Both the position numbers and the translations under genes were made by a program. A DNA stretch of 48,621 bases from NCBI RefSeq assembly GCF_900496975.1, contig NZ_UFQC01000044.1, positions 1 through 48,621 on the forward strand, read 5' to 3'. Below the pieces are notes generated by a model. That model made no database searches. It was given only the letters and a program-made list of their open reading frames with translations, and was not told the origin of the DNA. This document shows positions 22,135 to 30,142 of the stretch, piece by piece (positions within the stretch are counted from its first letter, which is position 1; each line of letters begins with the position of its first letter). Source of the DNA: Achromobacter veterisilvae. GTDB taxonomy: Bacteria; Pseudomonadota; Gammaproteobacteria; Burkholderiales; Burkholderiaceae_B.

Positions 22135-22668
22135 ATGATTACCCCCGAACAACAGGCTTCCACGCTGACCGTGATGGCGGAAGAAGGCCCGCTGCCCATC
22201 TGTTTCGACGCTGTCCAGGCCTACCACGGCCATGGCGCGCTTGCCATGCTGGCGCTGACGTTCCAGGGCCTGCGCGGCGCGCTGCCGCGCCTGGAAAAAG
22301 AGGGCGCGCCCGTGCCGCGCGAGGAATTGTCCGTCGTCAGCGGACATCCCGGCCCCGGCGTGCGCGACGCGTTCGAGTTCGTGACGCGCGCCGTCACGCG
22401 CGGCTGCTACACGGTGGATCGGACCCTGGCCGAGGCGCGCTACAGCCGCGCCGCGGACAAGTCCTACAGCTTTCATCTGCGCCGCGGCGCGCAGAGCGTC
22501 CAGGGCGTGCTGCGCGCGGGCGTGCTGCCGCCGGAATTCTTCGATTTATTGGGGAATCCCGCGGCGGACGCGCAGCGCGCCCATGCGGAACTGCGGCGCC
22601 AGATCGCGCGGCGGGTCATCGCGGCCGAGCCCGAATCGCTGTTCGACTTCATCCTGGCGGAACACTGA
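22135..22668 (+). CDS. FmdE-like protein (formylmethanofuran dehydrogenase subunit E family), divergent
   Basis: The 177-residue protein resembles the N-terminal domain of FmdE/FwdE: YHGHGALAMLALTF (30-43) stands for the family's FHGHxCPGL motif, and VVSGHPGPGVRDAFEFVTRAVTRGCYTVD (67-95) for the segment with conserved Cys residues. The HGH pair (His31, His33) and Cys91 remain, but the Cys after HGH is replaced by Gly. In methanogens the gene lies in molybdenum formylmethanofuran dehydrogenase operons, yet the family is widespread and its role unclear. GGAG stands 7 bases before the ATG. It is the last gene of the uptake operon and converges with the cystine importer genes. Confidence 0.6.
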   Translation: MITPEQQASTLTVMAEEGPLPICFDAVQAYHGHGALAMLALTFQGLRGALPRLEKEGAPVPREELSVVSGHPGPGVRDAFEFVTRAVTRGCYTVDRTLAEARYSRAADKSYSFHLRRGAQSVQGVLRAGVLPPEFFDLLGNPAADAQRAHAELRRQIARRVIAAEPESLFDFILAEH

Positions 22669-22708
22669 GGCCGGTCCGGCGCGATCTTTCCCGGGGTAGC
22701 GGCCCGTC

Positions 22709-23464
22709 CTACAGCGCCGCTTCCTGCGTCAGGGTCGAAATGAACGACGCGGTGCGCGGGTCCGCGGGCCGCGTGAACAGCGTCCGGGAATCTCCGGATT
22801 CGACCACGGTGCCGTCCAGCAGGAACACCACTTCGCGCGACACGCTGGCCGCCAGGCGCAGATCGTGCGTGGCCATCAGCATGGTCATGCCTTCCGCCGC
22901 CAACTGGCGCAGCACGTCCACGACTTCGGCCGCCAGGCCGGGGTCCAGCGCCGAGGTCGGCTCGTCGCACAGCAGCACGCGGGGCGCGGGCGCCAGCGCG
23001 CGGGCGATGGCCACGCGCTGCTGCTGTCCGCCCGACAGGTTGGCGGGCCAGGCATCCGCCTTTTCCAGCATGCCGACCTTGCGCAGCAGTTCCTCGGCGC
23101 GGGCGCGGGCGCGGTCGGCGGGCCACTTCTGCACCGTCAGCAGGCCTTCCATGACGTTGCCGATCACGGTCTGGTGCGGGAATAGCTGGAAATTCTGGAA
23201 CACCATGCCGGTCTGCATGCGCACGCGCTGCACCTGGTCGCGGACGAGCTTGCGGCCGGGCTCGAATTCCACGGTTTCCGGGCCGATGACCAGCCGGCCG
23301 CGGTCGGGCACTTCCAGCAGGTTCACGCAGCGCAGCAGGGTGCTCTTGCCGCTGCCGGACGGGCCGATCAGGGCGGTGACGCTGCCTTCGGCGATGCTCA
23401 CGTCCACTTGCTTGAGCACGGGGTTGCCGCCGAACGCCTTTTCTATTTTTTCCAGGCGGATCAT
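22709..23464 (-). CDS. tcyN: Cystine/polar amino acid ABC transporter ATP-binding protein
   Basis: The 251-residue ATPase has Walker A GPSGSGKST, signature LSGGQQQRVAIARAL, Walker B VLLCDEP with D loop TSALD, and a switch His in MATHD. The segment MVFQNFQLFPHQTVIGNVMEG is typical of the GlnQ/HisP-type polar amino acid subfamily. Its ATG overlaps the permease stop codon by 4 bases (ATGA). Together with the two upstream genes it forms a complete binding-protein-dependent importer. The name tcyN is given by analogy to the E. coli cystine system; substrate identity rests on the binding protein. Confidence 0.85.
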   Translation of the reverse strand: MIRLEKIEKAFGGNPVLKQVDVSIAEGSVTALIGPSGSGKSTLLRCVNLLEVPDRGRLVIGPETVEFEPGRKLVRDQVQRVRMQTGMVFQNFQLFPHQTVIGNVMEGLLTVQKWPADRARARAEELLRKVGMLEKADAWPANLSGGQQQRVAIARALAPAPRVLLCDEPTSALDPGLAAEVVDVLRQLAAEGMTMLMATHDLRLAASVSREVVFLLDGTVVESGDSRTLFTRPADPRTASFISTLTQEAAL

Positions 23465-24210
23465 CGGTTTTTCTCGGAAAACACGGCATGCTGGCCGAAG
23501 CGCCGTTCCAGGCGGACCTGGGCGGCGGACAGGACGGAACTGAAGGCCAGGTAGATCAGCGCGGCCTCGGTGTAGAGAATGAGGGGTTCGTAGGTGACGG
23601 CGGCGATGCGCTGGGCGGCCTGGAAAATCTCGGGCACGGTCAGGACCGCGGCCAGCGAGGTGTCCTTCACCAGCGCGATGAACGAGTTCGACAGGGGCGG
23701 CACGGCGACGCGGGCCGCCTGCGGCAGCACGGTGCGGCGCAGCGCCTGCGCGCGCGTCATGCTCAGCGAATAGGCGGCCTCCCATTGGCCCTTGCCGATG
23801 GATTCGATGGCGCCGCGGATGACCTCCGAGTTGTAGGCGCCCACGTTGAGCGTGAAGCCGATCAGCGCGGCGGGCAGCGGATCCAGGACGATGCCCGCGC
23901 TGGGCAGCCCGTAGAAGATCACGAACAACTGGACCAGCAGCGGCGTGCCGCGGATCAGCCACACGTAGAAGCGCGCCACGGCCACCAGCGGCGCGGGGCC
24001 GAACAGCCGTATCAGCGCCACGACGAAGGCCAGCGCCAGGCCCAGCGCGAAGGACATCAGCGTCAGGGGAACCGTGAACATCAGCCCCGCCTTGAGCAGG
24101 GGCCAGAACGAGTCCGCCATCAGTTGCGCCCAGGGCGGCACCGCCCACCCGCCGGCTTGCGCCAGCAGCCAGTCGGGCAGGAAGGCTTGCAGCCAGGAAG
24201 GTGGCGTCAT
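23461..24210 (-). CDS. tcyL: Cystine/polar amino acid ABC transporter permease
   Basis: The 249-residue HisM-type permease has about five membrane helices and the family features YVWLIRGTPLLVQLFVIFYG, AYNSEVIRGAIESIGKGQWE and the EAA-type loop containing QAARVAVPPLSNSFIALVKD. It forms the membrane channel of the importer encoded with its neighbours. It lies 15 bases after the binding protein gene and overlaps the ATPase gene by 4 bases. Confidence 0.88.
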   Translation of the reverse strand: MTPPSWLQAFLPDWLLAQAGGWAVPPWAQLMADSFWPLLKAGLMFTVPLTLMSFALGLALAFVVALIRLFGPAPLVAVARFYVWLIRGTPLLVQLFVIFYGLPSAGIVLDPLPAALIGFTLNVGAYNSEVIRGAIESIGKGQWEAAYSLSMTRAQALRRTVLPQAARVAVPPLSNSFIALVKDTSLAAVLTVPEIFQAAQRIAAVTYEPLILYTEAALIYLAFSSVLSAAQVRLERRFGQHAVFSEKNR

Positions 24211-24225
24211 GGGGGCTCCAGCCGC

Positions 24226-25008
24226 TTACTGCGCCGACAGGTCCGTGCCGAAGTACTTGACCGAGATGGTCTTGTAGGTGCCGTCCGCCTTGATGTCGGC
24301 CAGCGCCTTGTTGATGGCGGCCTGCAGCTCGGGATTGCCCTTGCGGATCAGCACGCCCGAGTTGCTGAACTCGGCCGTCTTGTCGGTGGCGGCGATCTTC
24401 ACGCGGGCGTTGGGCTTCTGCTTCTTGAAATCGAGGAACGACAGGTTGTCGTTCACGGTGGCTTCGACCCGGCCCGAGGTGAGCAGGTCGATGGCCTCGT
24501 TGAAGCCCTGCACGGCGACGACTTCCGCGCCGTGGCTCTGCGCCAGCTTGCCGAAGTTGCTGGTGAGCGTGTTGGCGGATTTCTTGCCCTTCAGGTCGTC
24601 GAAGGACTTGATGCTGGTGTTGTCTTCGCGCACGATGAGCACGGCGGCCGAGGAAATGTACGGATCGGAAAAATCGTACTTGGCGCGGCGCGCCTCGGTG
24701 ATGCCCACCTGGTTGATCACGGCGTCGTAGCGCTTGGCGTCCAGCCCGGCGATCAGTCCGTCCCATTTGCCTTCGACGAACTGGGCCTTCACGCCCAGGC
24801 GTTCGGCGATGGCGCGGCCGATGTCCACGTCAAAACCGGTAAGCTGGCCGGATGCGTCGTGGAAGGTGAAGGGGGCATAGGTGCCCTCGGTGCCGATTTT
24901 GAATACGCCCGCGGATTTGATTTGGTCCAGGCCGGATTGGGCGTGGGCGGCGGACAGCGCGGCGACCTGGATGAGGCCGGCGGCAAATAGTGTGCGAAAG
25001 AGTTTCAT
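24226..25008 (-). CDS. tcyJ: Cystine-type ABC transporter substrate-binding protein
   Basis: The 260-residue protein has a signal peptide (cleavage after AHA near residue 23) and a family 3 solute-binding fold: GTEGTYAPFTFHDASGQLTG, FDVDIGRAIAERLG, then WDGLIAGLDAKRYDAVINQV. It closely resembles FliY/TcyJ, the periplasmic L-cystine-binding protein, although other polar amino acids remain possible. It is the first gene of a three-gene operon. The 194 bases upstream, shared with the divergent peptidase gene, are AT-rich between 25100 and 25150, where a promoter is likely, but I cannot name a regulator site. Confidence 0.82.
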   Translation of the reverse strand: MKLFRTLFAAGLIQVAALSAAHAQSGLDQIKSAGVFKIGTEGTYAPFTFHDASGQLTGFDVDIGRAIAERLGVKAQFVEGKWDGLIAGLDAKRYDAVINQVGITEARRAKYDFSDPYISSAAVLIVREDNTSIKSFDDLKGKKSANTLTSNFGKLAQSHGAEVVAVQGFNEAIDLLTSGRVEATVNDNLSFLDFKKQKPNARVKIAATDKTAEFSNSGVLIRKGNPELQAAINKALADIKADGTYKTISVKYFGTDLSAQ

Positions 25009-25202
25009 GGCGATGCTCCACGGATGGCAGGGATCACTGTGGAGAGCATGTGGGCCTGCGATGCCCTCCGGCGTAGCCGCACTCTAACAACGCGCCTATT
25101 TTTCCACAAAGCATAAGGAATAGTAAAAATATAGCGGCAAGTCATATGTAGATATCCCCGCCCCGGCGCGGTCCGGCCGGGGCTCATTCATGCGGGAACT
25201 TG

Positions 25203-26291
25203 ATGGAGATCGGTGTGGAACAGCGATGGAACAGACGGACTTTCATGGTGGCTGCCGCGGGCGCGGCGGCGGCGGCCGGAGCGATGCCGGCCCAGGGCGC
25301 CAACGGCTTGCAGTCGATGCCGGGCGGAGGCAGCATCACGGACGTGGCGGGCCTGCGCGTGGGCCACTACACCGATACGCGCCGCCCGACGGGCTGCACG
25401 GTCATCATCGCCGAGGCCGGGGCGACGGGCGGGGTCGACGTGCGCGGCGCGGCGCCCGGCACCCGCGAAACCGACCTGCTCAATCCCGCGAACCTGGTCG
25501 ACAAAGTGCACGCCGTCCTGCTGGCCGGCGGCAGCGCGTTCGGACTGGACGCGGCGTCCGGCGTCATGCGCTACCTGGAAGACAGGAAGATCGGCTTCGA
25601 CGTGGGCGTGGCGCACGTGCCCATCGTGCCCGCGGCCGTCCTGTTCGACCTGGGCGTGGGCGACGCGTCGATCCGGCCCGATGCCGACGCGGGCTACCAG
25701 GCCTGCAAGTCGGCCACCGCCGAGGCGCCGCAGGAGGGCAACGTCGGCGCGGGGACGGGCGCGACGGTGGGCAAACTGTACGGATCGAACCGCGCCATGA
25801 AAGGCGGCATCGGCACCGCGTCGCTGACCGTGGCGGGCGTGACCGTGGGCGCCATCGTGGCGGTCAACGCGGTGGGCGACGTGCTGGACCCGTCCACCGG
25901 CCGCATCCTGGCCGGCGCGCGCACGGCCGACGGCAAGATGCTGCTGGACACCCGCGCCGCCATCCTGGCCGGCGACCTGCCCAGGTCGATGCGCGAAGGC
26001 GCCGCCACCACCATCGGCGCTGTCGCCACCGATGCCCTGCTGACCAAGGCGCAGGCGCAGAAGATCGCGGGCATGGCGCACGACGGCCTGGCCCGCACGA
26101 TCAATCCGATCCACACCATGCTCGACGGCGACACCATCTTCGCGCTGGGCACGGGCGCGTCCGGCAAGGCCGCCAACGTCATGCTGCTGGGCGTGATGGC
26201 GGCCGAGGCCATGGCGATCGCGGTGCAGCGCGCCATCCTGTCGGCGCGCGCGCTGGAAGGCTATCCGGCCGCGGTGGACTTCATCGCCTGA
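25203..26291 (+). CDS. P1 family (DmpA/BapA-like) aminopeptidase with Tat signal
   Basis: The 362-residue protein starts with a twin-arginine signal (NRRTFMVAAAGAAAAAGAMP), so it would be exported folded to the periplasm. The body has GSITDVAGLRVGHYTD, HAVLLAGGSAFGLDAASGVM and NVGAGTGATVGK, hallmarks of P1 peptidases, which cleave themselves into two chains. Autocleavage is expected before Thr205 in KGGIG-TAS, making Thr205 the N-terminal nucleophile. Substrates may include D-amino acid or beta-amino acid peptides. I chose the ATG at 25203 over the TTG just before it; GGGAA stands 7 bases upstream. The gene is divergent from the cystine importer and appears monocistronic. Confidence 0.88.
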   Translation: MEIGVEQRWNRRTFMVAAAGAAAAAGAMPAQGANGLQSMPGGGSITDVAGLRVGHYTDTRRPTGCTVIIAEAGATGGVDVRGAAPGTRETDLLNPANLVDKVHAVLLAGGSAFGLDAASGVMRYLEDRKIGFDVGVAHVPIVPAAVLFDLGVGDASIRPDADAGYQACKSATAEAPQEGNVGAGTGATVGKLYGSNRAMKGGIGTASLTVAGVTVGAIVAVNAVGDVLDPSTGRILAGARTADGKMLLDTRAAILAGDLPRSMREGAATTIGAVATDALLTKAQAQKIAGMAHDGLARTINPIHTMLDGDTIFALGTGASGKAANVMLLGVMAAEAMAIAVQRAILSARALEGYPAAVDFIA

Positions 26292-26380
26292 TGCCCTTCG
26301 CCGCGCCGCTGACCCGGCGCTGTCACAGTACGCGTCCATGATGGGAGCCGCCGGCGCATGGCCGGCGGGCGGAGGGACGC

Positions 26381-26998
26381 ATGTACGAAGGCGAACGGTT
26401 CAACGGCGCGACGCATCTGGCCGGGCTGGCGCTGGCGGTGACCGCGTCGGGGGCGCTGATCTCCCGCGCGGCCGAACTGGACGTGGACGCGCGGCAGATC
26501 GCCGGCTGCGCCGTGTTCGCCGCGTCGATGATCGCCGTCTATGCCTCGTCGGTCCTGTTCCACTGCTCGCGCGGCCGCCGCAAGGCGCTGTGGGCGAAGG
26601 CCGACCATTGCGCGATCTACCTGCTGATCGCGGGCACCTATACGCCGCTGGCGTTCGGGCCGGTGCGGCACGGCTGGGGCGCGGCCATGGGCGTGGCGAT
26701 CTGGCTGCTGGCCGCGGTCGGCATCGGCCGCGAACTGTGGTGGGCGCGCGGCGCGGCGCCGGCCTTGCCGCTATATCTGGGCATGGGGTGGCTGGGCGTG
26801 ATGTTCGCCGCGCCGATCGCGGGCGCCCTGTCGTCGGCCGGGCTGGCCTGGCTGCTGGCGGGCGCGGCCGTCTATACGGCGGGCACGCTGTTCTACGTGA
26901 ACGATAAACGCTGGCGGCACGCGCACGGCATCTGGCACCTGTTCGTGATGGGCGGCACGGCCTGCCATTTCGTGACGGTGTTCGGCTTCCTGCGCTAG
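26381..26998 (+). CDS. Hemolysin III family (PAQR) membrane protein
   Basis: The 205-residue protein has seven predicted membrane helices and the conserved PAQR/hemolysin III residues: ERFNGATHLAGLALA at the start, SSVLFHCSRG, KADHCAIYLLIAGTYTP, then a C-terminal WHLFVMGGTACHFVTV. The His residues in FHC, WHLF and CHF are the metal ligands of the family. E. coli YqfA is the nearest known type; true haemolytic activity is doubtful for most members. It ends 5 bases before the convergent kynR gene. The start follows a GGAGGG sequence. Confidence 0.88.
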   Translation: MYEGERFNGATHLAGLALAVTASGALISRAAELDVDARQIAGCAVFAASMIAVYASSVLFHCSRGRRKALWAKADHCAIYLLIAGTYTPLAFGPVRHGWGAAMGVAIWLLAAVGIGRELWWARGAAPALPLYLGMGWLGVMFAAPIAGALSSAGLAWLLAGAAVYTAGTLFYVNDKRWRHAHGIWHLFVMGGTACHFVTVFGFLR

Positions 26999-27002
26999 CG
27001 CC

Positions 27003-27476
27003 CTAGCGCCAGCCGGCCAGCGGCAGCATGCCGCCGCGGCTTTTCACTTTGCGCATGACGATGTGCGAGCACAGGTCGCGCACGCCCGGGATCTTGCTGA
27101 GCTTGTCCTCGACGAATTGGGAGAACGCCGCGAGGTTGCGGGTGCGCACCGTCAGGATGTAGTTGGACGCGCCCGTCACGATGCTGGCCTCCGTGATTTC
27201 GTCGTGCAGCGCGATGCCGGCCAGGAATTCCTCGTGCCATCCCGGACGCGACTGGTCCAGCGAAACATGGACGACCGCCTCCAGTTCGAAGCCGAGTTTC
27301 TCGGCATCCAGCACGGCGCGATAGCCGCGGATCAACCCCGCTTCCTCCAGGGCGCGCACGCGCCTGAGGCAGGCCGACGGCGACAGCGCGACCTGCTCCG
27401 CCAGGTCCTGGTTGCTGAGATGGCCGTTCTCCTGCAGGCGGCAGAGAATCCGCTGGTCTATGGCGTCGATCTGCAT
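27003..27476 (-). CDS. kynR: Lrp/AsnC family regulator, probable KynR
   Basis: The 157-residue protein has an N-terminal winged helix (IDQRILCRLQENGHLSNQDL, recognition helix in LSPSACLRRVRALEEAGLI) and a C-terminal RAM domain (GASNYILTVRTRNLAAFSQF). It is divergent from kynU, the arrangement of KynR, the kynurenine-responsive Lrp-type activator of tryptophan catabolic genes in Pseudomonas and related bacteria; the name rests on that position. The ATG at 27476 starts the usual MQIDAIDQR N terminus; an upstream in-frame ATG would add six residues. The intergenic region has two dyads that may be its operators. Confidence 0.82.
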   Translation of the reverse strand: MQIDAIDQRILCRLQENGHLSNQDLAEQVALSPSACLRRVRALEEAGLIRGYRAVLDAEKLGFELEAVVHVSLDQSRPGWHEEFLAGIALHDEITEASIVTGASNYILTVRTRNLAAFSQFVEDKLSKIPGVRDLCSHIVMRKVKSRGGMLPLAGWR

Positions 27477-27519
27477 GGCGCAATCCAATTCCAAAAAATC
27501 CGATCAGGTGCAATTCAAT

Positions 27520-27590
27520 GCGGAAACCTAGGGTAATCCGCGCCCGGATTTGCAATATATCAGCCTGCCCGCGCTGATAGTATTTATCAG
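27520..27590. promoter_or_regulatory. Two dyads in the kynR-kynU intergenic region, candidate KynR sites
   Basis: GCGGA-N12-TCCGC spans 27520-27541, and CTGATA-GTATT-TATCAG spans 27574-27590, ending 23 bases before the kynU ATG. The second overlaps an AT-rich stretch where the kynU promoter probably lies. Lrp-family activators commonly bind such degenerate dyads, but neither fits a fixed consensus, so this is only a candidate. Confidence 0.35.
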
Positions 27591-27613
27591 GAAAATTGCC
27601 CGATGGAGCTGCG

Positions 27614-28864
27614 ATGAAGACCCGCGACGACTGCGTGAACGCCGACCGCCAGGATCCCCTGGCGCCCCTGAAAGACCGGTTCGACCTGCCGCCCGGCGTC
27701 CTGTACATGGACGGCAATTCCCTGGGCGTGCTGCCCAAGGCCGCCGCCGCCCGCGCCGCCGCCGTCATCGGCCAGGAATGGGGCGCGGGCCTGATCCGTA
27801 GCTGGAACACCGCGGGATGGTTCGAGCTGCCCGCCCGCCTGGGCGACAAGCTGGGCAGCCTGCTGGGCGCGGGCGAGGGCGAACTGGTGGTCACCGATAC
27901 GACCTCGCTGAACATCTTCAAGGCGCTGGCCGCCGCGCTGCGCATCCAGCAGCAGAAGCAGCCCGCGCGCCGCGTCATCCTGTCCGAGCGCGACAACTTC
28001 CCCACCGATCTCTACATGATCCAGGGCATGATCGACCTGCTGCAGCAGGGCTACGAAATGCGCCTGATCGACGACGCCCTGCCGCTGGAAGACGCGCTGG
28101 ACGATTCCGTGGCGGTGATGCTGCTGTCGCACGTGAACTACCGCAGCGGCCAGATGCACGACATGGCCGCCGTGACCGCGCTGGCGCACCGGCGCGGCGC
28201 GCTGGCCATCTGGGACCTGGCGCATGCCGCGGGCGCGGTGCCGGTGGACCTGAACGGCGCCGACGCGGACTTCGCCGTCGGCTGCACCTATAAATACCTG
28301 AATGGCGGCCCCGGCTCGCCGGCCTTCATCTGGGTGGCGCCGCGCCACACCCGGGAATTCCGGCAGCCGCTGTCCGGCTGGTGGGGCCATACGCGGCCCT
28401 TCGACATGGCCGTGGCCTACGAGCCCGCGGGCGGCATCCGCCGCTATCTGTGCGGCACCCAGCCCATCGTGTCGCTGTCGCTGGTGGAGTGCGGCCTGGA
28501 CGTGGCCCACGCCGCCGACATGGCCGAGGTGCGCAAGAAGTCGCTGGCGCTGGGCGACCTGTTCATTGCGCTGGTCGAGCAGCGCTGCGCGGACCATCCC
28601 CTGACGCTGGTGACGCCGCGCGAACACGCGCAGCGGGGCAGCCACGTCAGCTTCCGCCATCCGAACGGCTTCGAGGTGATGCAGGCGCTGATCGCGCGCG
28701 GCGTGATCGGCGACTACCGCGAACCCGAAGTGCTGCGCTTCGGCCTGACGCCGCTGTACTTCGGCTACGCCGACGTCTGGGACGCCGTCGACATCCTGAA
28801 GGACGTGCTGGACAGCCGCGCCTGGGACAAGCCGGAGTTCAGGCAGCGCGCCGCCGTGACCTGA
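27614..28864 (+). CDS. kynU: Kynureninase
   Basis: The 416-residue PLP enzyme cleaves L-kynurenine to anthranilate and L-alanine (and 3-hydroxykynurenine likewise). It has FDLPPGVLYMDGNSLG (23-38), the PLP-binding Asp201 in WDLAHAAGAV, and the Schiff base Lys227 in CTYKYLNGGPGSPAF. The C-terminal EPEVLRFGLTPLYFGYADVWDAVDIL is also typical. GGAG stands 6 bases before the ATG at 27614. It is divergent from kynR. kynA and kynB, often linked, are not in the window, so the earlier pathway steps must be encoded elsewhere. Confidence 0.95.
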   Translation: MKTRDDCVNADRQDPLAPLKDRFDLPPGVLYMDGNSLGVLPKAAAARAAAVIGQEWGAGLIRSWNTAGWFELPARLGDKLGSLLGAGEGELVVTDTTSLNIFKALAAALRIQQQKQPARRVILSERDNFPTDLYMIQGMIDLLQQGYEMRLIDDALPLEDALDDSVAVMLLSHVNYRSGQMHDMAAVTALAHRRGALAIWDLAHAAGAVPVDLNGADADFAVGCTYKYLNGGPGSPAFIWVAPRHTREFRQPLSGWWGHTRPFDMAVAYEPAGGIRRYLCGTQPIVSLSLVECGLDVAHAADMAEVRKKSLALGDLFIALVEQRCADHPLTLVTPREHAQRGSHVSFRHPNGFEVMQALIARGVIGDYREPEVLRFGLTPLYFGYADVWDAVDILKDVLDSRAWDKPEFRQRAAVT

Positions 28865-28883
28865 CCGGCGGCGCCAGGGCGAT

Positions 28884-29297
28884 TCAGGCGCTGGCCAGGC
28901 TGGAGGCGCGCTGCGCGGCGGCGGGCTCCTGTGGCGCGGGCGCGAAGACCCGCAGCCGGTGGCCGTCGGGGTCCAGCGCCACGAAGGTGCGGCCGAAGTC
29001 CATGTCGGTGGGCGCCTGCAGGATGGGCAGGCCGCGCAGGCTCCAGTCCACGTGGCGGCGGTTCAACGCGTTGGCGTCGGCGACGGTGAACGCCAGTTCG
29101 GACGCGCCGCCGCGGCCGGCCGCGGCGGGCTCTACGGTGTGGCGCGACCACAGGCCCAGCATCAGGCCGGAATCCAGCGCGAACAGCGCGAAGGTGGGCG
29201 AGCTTTCGACCGGCGGACGCTGCAGCAGCGCGCTGTAGAACGCGGCGCTGGCGGCCGGCTTGTCCACGTAGAAAATGACGAAATTGGTGTCGGACAT
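28884..29297 (-). CDS. VOC (glyoxalase/bleomycin-resistance-like) family protein
   Basis: The 137-residue protein has the paired beta-alpha-beta-beta-beta modules of the VOC superfamily: NFVIFYVDKPAASAAFYSAL at the start, SELAFTVADANALN in the middle and FVALDPDGHRLRVFAP near the end. Small stand-alone members include phenazine-binding and antibiotic-binding proteins, and many are uncharacterised; the substrate cannot be told. I chose the ATG at 29297, which GGAGCG precedes at a good distance; an open frame continues upstream but without VOC features. It follows kynU on the opposite strand and precedes the WYL regulator gene, which may control it. Confidence 0.82.
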   Translation of the reverse strand: MSDTNFVIFYVDKPAASAAFYSALLQRPPVESSPTFALFALDSGLMLGLWSRHTVEPAAAGRGGASELAFTVADANALNRRHVDWSLRGLPILQAPTDMDFGRTFVALDPDGHRLRVFAPAPQEPAAAQRASSLASA

Positions 29298-29364
29298 GAT
29301 GCGCTCCAGGGAAGTAGACGCGCTCATCTTAGACAGGGGTACTGTCAGTTTTTGGCAGTAGCCT

Positions 29365-30057
29365 TCAGCCGGAATGCCCGGCTTCGCGATGGATCGCGCG
29401 CCACTCCTTGAGCAGCGCATGCCGGCGCCTGGGATAGCGCGGGCCGGGCGCCAGCGTGGCGATGCGGTCGGTGCGGAAATGGCGGAAGTCCTGGCGCAGT
29501 TCGCACCAGGCCATGACGATGCGCACGCTGTCGAAAAACCCCAGCGCGAAGGGCCAGATCGCGCGGGCGGAATCGGCGCCCTTGTCGTCGCGGTAGGTGA
29601 TGTCGAGCTTCTGTTCGTTGCGGATCGCCTGGCGGATGAGCGACAGGTCGACGCGGTCGACCACGGCCATCGAACTGGGGCCGACCAGCAGGGGAATGGC
29701 GTCCAGCTCGTCGCGCAGTTCCGCGGGCAGCACGGCGCCGATCTTGGCCAGCGCGTTGCGCGCGGCCTGCCCCAGCCGGGGGTCGGAGCGGTCCGCCACC
29801 CAGCGCGTGCCCAGCACCAGCGCCTCGATTTCCTCGGTGCTGAACATTAGGGGCGGCAGCATGAAGCCGGGCCGCAGCACGTAGCCCACGCCCGGCTCGC
29901 CCTCGATCTCGGCCCCCTGCGATTGCAGGGTGGCGATGTCGCGGTACAGCGTGCGGATGCTGACGCCCAGGTCGGCGGCCAGCCGGCGCCCGCTGACGGG
30001 ACGGCGGTGGCAGCGCAGGGTCTGGAGCAGACCCAGGAGTCTTTCGGCGCGGGACAT
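29365..30057 (-). CDS. YafY-type HTH-WYL transcriptional regulator
   Basis: The 230-residue protein has an N-terminal HTH_11/DeoR-type winged helix (RAERLLGLLQTLRCHRRPVS, recognition helix SIRTLYRDIATLQ) and a C-terminal WYL domain (IRNEQKLDITYRDDKG, then RAIWPFALGFFDSVRIVMAW with ALG replacing the usual WYL triplet region). WYL domains sense nucleic acid or small ligands. It is on the same strand as the VOC gene, 67 bases upstream of it, so the two may be a small operon or an autoregulated pair. Function is otherwise unknown. The ATG at 30057 begins the conserved MSRAERLL start. Confidence 0.85.
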   Translation of the reverse strand: MSRAERLLGLLQTLRCHRRPVSGRRLAADLGVSIRTLYRDIATLQSQGAEIEGEPGVGYVLRPGFMLPPLMFSTEEIEALVLGTRWVADRSDPRLGQAARNALAKIGAVLPAELRDELDAIPLLVGPSSMAVVDRVDLSLIRQAIRNEQKLDITYRDDKGADSARAIWPFALGFFDSVRIVMAWCELRQDFRHFRTDRIATLAPGPRYPRRRHALLKEWRAIHREAGHSG

Positions 30058-30142
30058 GGGGCGGGGCGGGCGGATGGCGGATCGCGTAATGCTGCCATGA
30101 AACGGCAGCATCCGGGGCCGTTTCCGCCCGGCAGGCCCCGGA

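Noticed and set aside
26381..26998. True hemolysin
   Set aside because: The hemolysin III name is historical; members are PAQR-type membrane proteins and few have shown lysis.
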